A stretch of DNA of 64,000 nt from Symbiodinium natans (taxonomy: Eukaryota > Sar > Dinophyceae > Suessiales > Symbiodiniaceae): positions 165,001 through 229,000 of the forward strand of contig CAJNDS010002615.1 of the NCBI GenBank assembly GCA_905221605.1. The letters run 5' to 3'. The translations under genes and the position numbers were made by a program. Under the pieces are notes generated by a model. It was not told the DNA's origin. It did not search any database and saw only the letters and a list, made by a program, of their open reading frames with translations. Shown piece after piece: positions 36,201 through 47,800 of this stretch. The stretch's first letter is position 1; each line of letters starts with the position of its first letter.

Positions 36201-39200
36201 TTGGGCATGGCTTGGGGATAGCAGGCGAGAGAGACATGCCGACACTCCTGAAAACTCGAAGCCTTCTCCCCACAGAATAGCCTGCGAGGAGCTAAAACTC
36301 GTCGGGAACTCCATCGGCGACCTTGGGGCCAAGGCTCGGGGGGGACTCCTCACGAGATGCGGGCAGGAGGTTTCGGAATTTGGGGAGTGAGAGTCAGGGC
36401 TCGGAATCAGGCCGCCCCGTTCTTGACTATGTTTTGTACGTGCTGTTTGACAGAGAAAAGCCGGGAGCAGGCATCGCAACCCCAGGAGACCGAACCACTC
36501 ATGGGTACAGAAAATTCCGTCGTTGCCCGTGAACTCATGCCGTGGAACCTGCCTTCGCAGGTACGATGCTCTAGGACTCTAGGCCCCTAGAATTTTCAAG
36601 CTGATGGGCATAGCAAACTCCTCTAAGTCTCTAAGCCCCAAAATCAATCAACACTCTGAACCCCAAACATTCCGATAAGCTGCAGACAAGTTCAGGGGAT
36701 TCGGTCGCCCACGTACGCACAGAATAGGAGGAGCCAAGTCAGACGGTGCCTCTCCCTCCCCCCCCTTGTCTTATGGCTTGCCGTTCCAGGCTAGCAAGGT
36801 CTCGGGACTGGTTGATGCAGACCTGTGGTTCGGGCCACGGTCCACAAACCGCCAGTTTTAGGCTTCAAACGTGCTGCAAATCGTTGGCGATCCTGTTGCA
36901 CATGTCTTCGTTTTCGGCCATCCCAGGAACTGCTCGCTTTCCGGCCCGGACAACCTTTGAATCCTTCTCCTCCGGCCTAAACACTGCGAGACCCCGATCT
37001 TAGCCACAGCGGCTTCGGCTTCGGACCTGTGCTCCGGGCAGAGAACGACCGCAGAGGATCCCCCCGGAGTGCTCACCCCCCAAAGCCTGCAGAGAACCCC
37101 ACAGAGCTCAGCCAAAGACTCCTCTTCAGGGACTTCTGATATTCCAAAAGGTTGTGCTTGGGGATGACTACTAGCGGTCTCTTTATGTCGCATCGTTCGG
37201 TGACCTTTTTACGCATTGAGGTGCCCACCCTGAGAATCCCGCAGAGTACGAATCCTGCCTGGAGTGCCCACCCCCTGAGAATCCCGCAGCAGCCCAACCC
37301 CCTTATGGTGCCGAACGTAGAAAGCCTATTTCGCAATGGCACGCACAGAAGCCTCTCGAAAACAACAGTTGGAACCTGAGCACTTCACGTTCCAAGTTTA
37401 ATTGTTCAACTTTACTAGCAGTTTCCAGAAGCATGCTGCGCAGTCGATGTGCGAGCCATGCAGCCATGTCTTGCTGTTGTGCACTGGGGACGTGACAAAG
37501 GGAAACACGGCGCAAATGCACGGAACCACACAACGCGCATAGTCAGTCCTGCATGCAAACTGGTGCCTCTCAGGGAGCAACGTCAAGGGTATCCCCCGCC
37601 CCGAAAAAAAGCAACCTCAGGAAAAACCTCGAGAGTATCCCCCGAACGCCGCCGCGCAACCCCGAAAACCACCCGAGTTCCATGCCCCACCACATCGGGA
37701 GCCGAACCGGGAGCAGCCTGTCCCTCTGGAACTTTGGATTCGCTTGTGGATCCCACCGTGGAGTTCTGACCGGTTCCGACTTGCCATTTTGTTCGGACCC
37801 GAAGCTCCATCAGACACGAGTTCAGGGATTTGGCGTCCAAATGGTATCTCGGAGCCCCTCAGCTTGGAACTCACAGAACACTCCGGAACACCATCCCAAA
37901 CAACCCCGAAGTTTCCTGGAGGAGACCCTCCACAAACCTTCTGGAACCTTCCGGACTCCCCAAACACCGCAACATTTGCCCGGAACACCCCCCGGAACAC
38001 CTCATCAGAACCATCAGGGAACCCTGGAGGACCCGGAACAATCCCGGAACAACATCACTGGAATCTTGGATTTGTTTTGCATTGCAAGGTGGAGTTTTGA
38101 CAGGTTTCCAAACTTTCCGTCTTCAGGGATTGAAAGCTCCATCGAAGACGCGTTCAAGGATTGGCCTGCGTCCTTATGTGGGGGTTGATCAAAAGGTCCT
38201 TGTAAGGAATTTATCTAAAACCTACATTTCAAGGATGTATAAGTGTCCGCGAAAGATCCGCGAAGAGGGCGTGCGAAAGGAAATTTTTATTTTGCGAAAG
38301 TTTTGACGTAAGGCGCCTGTTTGCATCCGCGGCACAAGGCTCGCTCTCGTCTCTCACGCCTAGCTGGCTGAAAGCCTCGGTCGGACCACACTACACGCAG
38401 CAAGGGTCTAGGGTTTATTTAGTGTTTAGGGTTTGAGGATTTAGGGTTTAGGAAAGACTGGCGCGAGTTTCGCGAAAGGCCCAGCCCACGTGGCATCTGC
38501 TCAAGAAGTGTGCATGTGCGTAGCTGTAGTACGAAGGCACCATGGATGTGATTATAGGTCTTGGGGTTCAGGAGTGCGCGCGATTAGGCGCACTAAAGTT
38601 CCGCGCAAGGAAATTTAATTTCGGCGAAAGATACGTTTCCGGGACAAATTAATTTTGATCAACTGCCATGCGTTTTGGGATTCGCTTTGGCATTCCGCCG
38701 GGGAGTTTTGACAGGTTTTGGAGAACTTTGAAATTTTCAAGAAGGGAAAGCTCCACCGGCGGCTCAAGTTCAAGGATTTTGTATTTGTTTGTTTGCGTTT
38801 TGGGATTGGCTTTGGATTTCATCGGTCCTGCACGCCCTCGAAGGACTGTCGGAACAATCTGCCGAACCCTGCGGGTTGCAGTTTTCCCCTTAGCTGCCAC
38901 GCGACACAAACACACATCGGGGCGACCGGTCCAATAGAGTGCGGCTAGCGCCAAATTGGAGTTCCCCATACGCAAGAACGCCGCAACCTGAAAGTTGGAA
39001 CCTGGCCCGTTCAGCACGAAACGTCCCCCAAGCATATTCCAACTTTCTGGCATTCAATGTATGGCCCCCCACACTTCCAGGTAGTAGGTGCCCGGTTGCC
39101 CGGTTTGTGGATGCGACACAGACGCTTGTTCTCGAGTGCTTTTACATGCGGACCGACCGTTTCTTTGCATTCTTGCTGCTCGTTCTGTCGTGTTGATACG

Positions 39201-40434
39201 ATACCTCGCTTTCTACCTTGCCCCCGCGATGACTTTGTGGCAGTGCAAAAGTGGAGTGCGCTCCGCAGAGAACTTTGCAGAGAATCCCGCAATTCGTCAT
39301 TTCGTCCCCAGAGAATCCCACAGCGAGAACCCTGCAAAGCACTGCATCCGTGTGCGCAATCCGGAGAATCCCGCCGAGAATCTCAAGAGTGCCCACCTCC
39401 ACACGCTGTCCCTGGAGCGCCGAGTGGTTTCATGGCTTTAGGGGCGGGGATGTGGTCGACATTATTATGCTGTGTTCTTTGAGCTTTTTGATCTTTTTGC
39501 TGCGCCATGTAGTGAATAAAGGAATGCACATGATTTTAGTCTAGGTTTAGAGTCTTTCGTTTTTTGGTCTTGTGCTGCTTGTTTTCATGTGCGCTGTTTG
39601 GGCCTTCCGCTTTTCGTTCTTTTGTGTGTTGGACTCTCTTTTGGTCTCTTGTCTGATTTGTTTTGCAGTCTGCGTTGTGCTTTTTGTTGCTTGCTTGGCT
39701 TTGCCACGTTACTCCAACCCTGCCGCTACATCCAAAGTGGCTGCACACGCTAGCCTCCGCCCAAAACCCACAGCCCGGGCAAAGCCAAACCATCGAAACC
39801 ATGCCTTTAAGCATGTCCGCTTTTGCTTCACAAGCAAACCTTGATAGAATGAAATTCTCCGCAACGTGAAAGATCGCATTCTTGTCGTTAAGCCGCCACC
39901 TCCCCATCCAACGTGCAGTACAAACTCTTCAGCGATCTTCTTGCCCTTTTTCAGCGGCTTCTCCATGTGGAATGTAGTAGCTCTTGAAACTGGGCGTGCC
40001 GGGTTTGGTCCTTAGGTCATTTAGTCCTTTGGTCAAGCAGGACTCGGACTAATTACAGCCGCCATGCACGCACGCTTCGTACGTACTGTAGTGGCATGCA
40101 CTGGACCCCTAAAAATGGAGCACTAAGGGCATGGAAAGGGTGGGGAGGGCTGGCGCCCTGGAACAACACTATGGCGCTGAAAGGTTCATTTCAAGCTAAA
40201 GGGTGCAGGCCGTGAGAAGGCTTGGGCAGCATAGGTCTAAGATCAACGCATTGAAGCACCAAGAGGATGGGGGAAGGGTAGCAGTGCCGCCAACCCCCAA
40301 CACAAGACTTTGAGGTGGTGGGGGTATGTGCAAGGTGGTCGTGAGTTTATGGGGTGAGGGTGGGGTGCGAGGGGGTGCGATGGGGTGGGGGGGGGGGGGG
40401 GGGGGGTGGGGGGGTGGGGGGGGGGGGGGGGGGT

Positions 40435-40497
<63 letters not shown>

Positions 40498-40506
40498 GGG
40501 GGGGGT

Positions 40507-40550
<44 letters not shown>

Positions 40551-43500
40551 GGGGGGGGGGGGGGGGGGGGGTGGGGGGGGGGGGTGGGGTGAGGGTTGCG
40601 GCGGACTACGAAACCTGGCTGTCTGTGTCGCCGTAATTACTTGAGGCAGTGCAAAACGTTGTCTAGGTTTTGATGCTGCTTTTCCTGTGCATTGTTTGGT
40701 GCCTTCCGCTTTTCGTTCTTTTGTGTGTTTGACTCTCTTTTTGTTTTGCTTTTTGATTTGCTTTGCAGTCTGCGTTGTTCTTTCTGTTGCTTGTTTGGCT
40801 TTGCCACGTTACTCCAACCCTGCCGCTACATCCAGGCCAGGCCAAAGCCAAAGCTATGCATTTAATGTCTGCGCGCGTTGGCCTCCGCCCAAAACCAGCC
40901 CGGGCAAAGCCAAACCATCGAAACCATGCCTTTAAGCATGTCCCCTTTGCTTCACAGGCCAACCTTGATAGAATTTCATTCTCGGCAAAGTGAAAGATCA
41001 CATTCTTGTCGTTAAGCCGCCACCTCCCCATCCAACGTGCAGTACAAACTCTTCAGTGATCTTCTTGTCCTTTTTCAGCGGCTGCTCCATGTGGAATGTA
41101 GTAGCTCTTGAAACTGGGCGTGCCGGGTTTGGTCCCGAGAAACCAAAACCCCGCCCATGAGGTGTTGGGGCGTTCTGCGATTCTCCACCTGAGCATATCG
41201 AAGCACACCACTCTTGGGTGTGGAGTGGATGAACGCTAAGGGTCCGTGTACCTATATAGTATATCCTTGGGCCCTTAAGGGGTTCCCATATTGTAGCTTT
41301 AGTCCCCAAGTATATCCTCTATAGGTACATCGGTACATGAACCCTTAGGGGAAGCTTCCGCCGTGACCCCCAGATAATTATTATTAATATAATTGAAAAC
41401 ATGCTTGTTTTCAATCTTGCTATTTTCTCAGCTTTCTCTTATGCTCTATCGTAAAAGTGTGAGTATAGCGCCTGGCAATGAACAGGAGAATCCCCCAAGC
41501 AACTCCGCCGTGGATCCGGTGCAGGCCCTCGCCGACGGCCTCCAGGGCCACTCGGCGCTGGAGTGGCTGAACCTCTTTCAGAATCGCATCGGCGACGCAG
41601 GTTTGCAGGCCCTGGTCTTTATGCAGCCCATGTGCGATGCATTCTTTCCCCTAGGCAGTGAGAGGCGCAAGTGCAGTGGTGCAGTCTGATAGTCTGGGCA
41701 GCATCAACATATAAGACCTCCTCTGAACTTCAGCTCGGCTCACTCCTGTGCTGAAAAGGGGTAAGTGGGAGAAACCCTGACAAAGGTGCAGGGAGTTGGA
41801 AGCAAGCAGGGGCTAGAGCCCCCCCCCCCCCCCCAAAAAAAAAAAAAAAAAACTAAAATGGGTTTGAGCTGAGTTAGAAGCTCAAACCTGTTGTTAGTTT
41901 GGAGGAGGGCAGACTCAATGTGGGTGAAGGTCGTGTTCGGTATGGTGGAGAAGAGTGAGTAGGAGTAGGACGATTGCGAAACTCCAATGGCCAGTCGTCA
42001 AGAGGATTGTGGTTCATCTCGAGTTGTGTAGAGATAGATGTTTATTTCAAGTGCACTCCCAACCCAAACCGGAACACATTGAGCCAACGATGTCCACTGG
42101 CAGATTCCGCAAGTCACAAAGCGACGTGCAAAACATCGCACTTCGGCATGTTCGTGTCTCTTGCGCAAGTGGCAACTGAGCATATGGGACTCCTTACAGC
42201 AGCTTTCTCTCTCGGAGCTCTCCTGTGCGGGTCCGGCTGCGCAGGCCTTGGCGGGCGCCCTCCGCAGCCACGGCCACCTCCGGAAACTCGACCTTGCCAG
42301 CAATGGCTTCGGTGACGAGGGCGTTGAGGCCAGCAAGCTTGCCCTGACTGGGCCTGCTCATCTGCAGACGTTTGTAAACGCCTCTCAACTCTTGAAAAGT
42401 GGGCGCATCAGGCGCTGGGCGCCGCCATGGGCTCCTTGCCGCTCCTGCAGGAGGGCGTCTGGCAAAAGGTGAGTGCCGACATAGCAAGCGAGAGTAGCTT
42501 GCCACCACATCACAGCCTGTCACAGCCTGTGACAGCCTGTCAGGAGCTGAAGCTTAACAGGAACTCCATCGGCGACCTTGGGGCCAAGGCTCGCGGGTAA
42601 CTTTTCAGGAGATGCGGGCGGAAGGGACTGAGAATTTGAGGGGTGAGAGTCAGGGCTCGGACTCAGGCCGCCGCGTACGTACTTGCGCTTCGCACGGTCT
42701 GTCGTCAACCCCCAAATTATACCCAATCACTCGTGGGCCCAGAAATTTCCGTCGCTACCCGTTGATTTTGCTTTATGGCATGCCGTGGAACCTGCCATCT
42801 CCAGAATTTATGCTCCAGGCTGATGAACTCCTCTAAACCTCTAAGCCCCAAAATCAATCAACATCCTGAACCCCAAACATACCTAAATGTGCTGCAGACG
42901 AGTTCAGGGGGTCAACTTGGGATTCGTTTTTGTCCCCCACGCACACACAGAATAGCAAGAGCCAAGTCAGATGGTGCCAATCCCTCCCCCCTTAGTAAGG
43001 TCTCGGGACTGGTTGATGCAGACCTGTGGTTCGGGCCACGGCCCCACAAACCGCCAGTTTAGGCTTCAAACGCGTTGCAAATCGTTGGCGATCCTGTCGC
43101 ACATGTCTTCTTTTTCGGCCATCCCAGCAACTGCGTCGCTTTCCGGCCCGGACAACCTTTGAATCCTTCCCCTTTGGCCTAAACACTCGGACCCCGATCT
43201 TAGCCACAGCGGCTTCGGCTTCGGACCCGTGCTCCTGGCAGAGAACCGAGCGCAGAGGATTTTGCGGAGTGCTCACCCCCCAACAGTGCGCGGAGATTCC
43301 CACAGAGCTCAGCCAAAGCATCCTCTGCAGGGACTTCTGATATTCAACAGTTTTTGCTTGGGGATCATTACTAGCGGTCTCTTTATGTCGCATCGTTCGG
43401 TGCTTTTTACACATCGATCGGCGTCCACATTTGGGGGACGGCAGTCTCCATTGTATTTCTATTGTTGGCATGCCCACGACGGTTGTGATCTACTGTCTGC

Positions 43501-44784
43501 TGAGCTTGGCGCAGTGGATGGCTTAACGTCGATATATCTGCCGGACATGCTATCAGACAAAAACGCAGCCTTGGTTTGAAGCTGGGCACGTGTACGAGTG
43601 CTAGGGTTCAGTACTGATGGCATGGAGGAGAAAGTATATAGACATCCCTTGCAGAGTACCCTAGAGCACCCCCTGAGAATCCCGCAGAGTACTGTACCCT
43701 TAGAGTGCCCTTTCCCAAAGAATCTCGCCGAGTATCACTGGAGTCCTGAGAATCCTGCCTGGAGCTCCCACCCCGCTGACAATCCTGCGAAAGAAAGCCC
43801 AACCCCCTTATGGTGCCATAAAGTTGGAACGTCGAAAGCCTACTTCCCAATCGCACGCAGAAGCGTCTCGAAAACCACAGTTGGAACCTGAGAACTTCAC
43901 GTTTCGAGTTGCATTGTTCCAACTTTACTCGTTTACGAACTTGCTTCTAGAAACATTTTTCGCAGACGATGTGCGAGCCATGTCTTGCTGGACATGACAA
44001 AGGGAACCACAGGGCAAATACACGGAACTCCACAACGCGAATAGTCAGTCCTGCATGCAAACTGGCACCGCCCCCCAAACAAAAACTTCAGGAAAAACCT
44101 CAAGAGTACAGCGCGAGCCGAACCGGGGGCAGCCAGTCCCTGGAATGTTGAATTCGCTTGTGGATTCCGCCGTGGAGTTCTGACAGGTTCCGACTTGCCA
44201 TTTTTCTACGGACCAAGAAGCTCCATCGGACCGAGTTCAGGGATTATGGACACACAACCGCCGAGACCACCGAACACGCGCCAGAGCACTTCGGACCTCT
44301 TTAGTTTAGAGCTCCATCGGCGACCTTGGGGTCAAGGCTCAAGGGGCTCCTCAAGGAGATGCGGGCGGGAGGGTTCAGGAATTTGGGGTGTCCTCAGGAG
44401 CTCGGATTCAAGAGGCCGCTTACTTACTGCTTCGTGCGTGCCGTTTGACAGAGTAATACTGGAAACAGTCATCGCAGCCCCCAAGAGGCCGCGTACTTAC
44501 GCCAGGCAACGCAACGCCAAGCCAAAAGACCCAACCACCCATGGGCCTATCAGAGAACTCCATCGCTACCGGTGAACTTGCTTTATGGCATGCCGTGGAA
44601 CCTGCCTTCTCCAGAACTTATGCTCCAGGCCCCTCCTCTAAGCCTCTAAGCCCCAAAAATCAATCAACATCCTCAACGCCAAACACCCTAGAAGCTGCAG
44701 ACAAGTTCATGGGGTCAACTTGTGATTCGATTCTGGTCGAGTCGCGGGTTGAATATTCGGACCATTTAGGCTTTTGCTCGGGTA

Positions 44785-44815
<31 letters not shown>

Positions 44816-47800
44816 CCCCCAGGTACACCCAGAACGGCTCAGGAATTGGCCGCCTCAAAGCTTCAGACTTGGCAAGGGCCAAGTCAGACAGTGCTCTCCC
44901 CCTCCTCCGCCCTTTGCTGTATATGTGGCTTGCCGTTTCAAGTGTGAAGTCTAGTCCTCGTCCCTTTTAGGCCGATTCGGATCCTGGTTGCAGGGTCTGA
45001 ACCGCTGTGGTTTTCGGGCCATGGCTCCACAAACCAACATGACTTTTTGGGTCGCAAGCGATTGATGCACTGTACAGCTTGAATATCACTTCACTTTCTT
45101 TGTTGGTAGCTGGCATTCTCGCATGTTTGTGATTCCATTTCTTCTCTTGAACGCTGAGCCCACCCCCGTTTCTTCAAACCTCGAATTCATAAAATTTTAT
45201 CGTTAAGGCGCCATCTTCCCATCCAACCACACTCCCCGACAATGTGTCCACGGGTGAACGGGTGACCTTTCAAGCCAGACTAATCCTGAAACCGGGGGGG
45301 GTGCTTGCCGCAAGCCCTGGTCCACAAGATTGAGAGGCTTCAGTGGGCTGCAGTAGTTGCTAGCCTCTTGAGCTCAACAACCTGTCCTGACATCAACCGG
45401 GAATCGCAACCAGTACTGCGCGAAGAGCTCTACAGGCTGATAAAAACACGCAGAAGGAGTAGATGAAGAAGATCCCCCAAACAGCGCCGCAGTGGATCTG
45501 GTCTGATGCGGGTCCGTCATGCACGCTCGCTTCGTACATACTGTAGCGTGCGCTCTTCTATCACATTTTTTCGCATGTTCTATCGTGAAATTGAAGTACA
45601 ACTCCTAGTACTGAACAGAGAATCCCCCTAAACAACTCCGCAGCGGATCTGGTCCAGGCCCTCGCCGACGGCCTCCGCGGCCACTCGGCACTGGAGGTTC
45701 TGTGGCTCTTCCGGAACCGCATCGGCGATGCAGGTTTGCAGGCCCTGGGTTGGGTTGGGGGAGCCCATGCACGATGCTCTCCCGACATCGGTGTACATGT
45801 CTGTCGAATTGTGTTGATTCTGTGACTTTAACGCTGTGGGACAAGCCTCGGCCGGGGCCTGCCAGGTGGGGAAAGTGAAGGGGAACATGCTTTTTCTCTT
45901 GTTTCACCGAGGCAAGAGATGAGCGACAGAGTAACCGCGGAGTGGGGGAGAACCAAACCGTGGAGAGAAGGGGCAGATGGGGTATGGGGGTTAACTGAAG
46001 ATCAGACGGTACAGTGGGCGAGGCAGTACGAGGCGGATGGGTGGTCAAGGCGGAAGACAAGGACGTTGGAAACCTACACGCTTGGGGGGGGGGAAGTAGG
46101 GTAGAGCAGGCAAGAGAGGAGGGGTGGGCGGGGGCAAATTCCCCCCCGGGTCTACCTTCTTCTCGCGGGTCTGTGGGCCCCTTCTTGGGATCGGAGCAGA
46201 TGCCCCTTCCTGGCCTGCAGGCCACCCAGGTCTTGGCTTGCGCAAGGCTACCACACACATTGCAGTGGGGCGAGGGCTTGATCCTGGGATTTTAGGGTTT
46301 CAGGTTTTTGGGCTCACAGGGTCTTGGGTTTAGGGTTTTAGGGTTTAGAGTTTCCGTTTCCGGGTTTAGGGTTAACGGTTAGGGGGGGAGACCATGGAGG
46401 GGATACCTTGGGGTGGGAGGGCCAAGAACGCGCAGCCGCACAACCATATGCAGCTTGCACACATGGGACTTCATGATTGCTTGAATCGATCTCTATCCAT
46501 GTCTATTCTTATGTATATCCTTAGCTTTCTCTCCTGGCTCGCTCTTGTGCGGGCGCGGCTGCGCAGGCCTTGGCGGGTGCGCTCTGCAGCCACGGCCGCC
46601 TCCGGGACCTCAGCCTCGCCAGCAACGGCTTCGGTGACGAGGGCGCCGAGGCCCTCAAGCCTCAAGCCCTGCCCTGCCCTGCATCTTGTCCCTAGCTTCT
46701 TGTGGCATCTCGTGAAAGCGGGCATGTGCAGGCGCTGGGGGCCGCCCTCTGCTCCTGGCCGCTCCTGCAGGACCCAAGAAGCTTGTAAAGGTGCGCGCAA
46801 ACAAATGGGCAGGAAATAGCAGGCAGAGAGAAGCGCCATACCCCAAAACTCGAAGCATTCTCCTGAGGAGCTGAACCTCGACGGGAACTCCATCGGCGAC
46901 CTTGGGGCCAAGGCTGGGGGGAGACGCCTCCGGAGATGCGGGCGGGAGGAAATTAGAATTTGGGAAGTCAGGTAAGGGCTCGGACACAAGTGCGCAAGTT
47001 GCTGTTCTTCTTTCGATTGCTGCTGCTACTGCTGCAACCTTCAGCTTAATTTGGAGACCAAGCCTTAAATCAGCCCAAGACGCCTACGTCCCAAACCCGA
47101 AGCCTCAAACCCTGAGCCCCGAAGCCCAAAGCCAGACCCAGGCCTTGGCTCCGGCTCTGCGGCAACTCACCGGGCTCCGGGTGCTGACTCTTCATTTCAA
47201 CGAGCTGGGAGCCGCTGGGAAGGAGGCCGCAGACTCCGCCCGTACGGGTAGCGTACGACAGAGTAGGGGGGGGTTTATAGGGCTTCAAAGTACGGGGTTA
47301 AAAGGTTTTGAGGGGGGCTCAGAGGGTTTGCAGGGTTTTGGGGGTGTAGTGTTTTTTTTAGGCTCATCGGGTTAAAGGGTATAGCACGGCAGTTTTTCGG
47401 GGGCTGGGAAGGAGGCAGGACAGACAAGAACCAACCTAGGTCCAAGGGGTTGGGGCACAAACAGCCCAAGGATTCGGGTTTATGGCGTCGAATGGTTGAG
47501 CCCAAAAAATATGGGGGTTTCCGAAAGTAGGGGTACCTTATTCGGGTCCTTATTATCAGGGATCCTTACTGTTTGGGGGTCTATATGAGGGGTCCCTCAT
47601 CTCTCAAGCCCAAGCCTTGAGAGCCCTCCAAGGCAGCAGCAAACCCTGCGAGGTCCAACTTAGGGTTTAGGGTTTAGGGTTGTCCAACGCCAGCAGTTGA
47701 ATGAGATGGCTCCATTCAAGCAGTCCGCCGGAAGCGTTGCGTTTCCTGAAAGCAATAGGCAGAAACCATACCTATGCCACAAACAAATTGACTTTTACAG

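Larger units (their letters stand above)
36334..41524. repeat. Inter-cassette intron, cassettes 5-6 (expanded)
   Basis: 5191 nt. The expansion has three causes: the GTGGAGTTYTGACAGG sub-repeats (37740-39070) interrupted by a 480-bp element at 38184-38663; a second copy of the 39550-40020 segment at 40660-41130; and non-homologous inserts at about 40095-40610 (with the poly-G tract) and 41135-41430. A decayed LRR fragment lies at 36983-37024. No gene seen. Confidence 0.85.
42589..45657. repeat. Inter-cassette intron, cassettes 6-7, with a truncated extra copy
   Basis: 3069 nt. Besides the common landmarks (decayed LRR at 43185) it holds a 5'-truncated fourth exon at 44311-44336 (GCTCCATCGGCGACCTTGGGGTCAAG region), followed by its usual downstream sequence. 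It also holds a fragment of the sequence around the first exon near 45470-45500. These are remnants of an eighth cassette. A poly-C run is at 44787-44814. Confidence 0.8.

Noticed and set aside
40326-40644. Poly-glycine frames.
   Set aside because: They come only from a G-run with occasional T.
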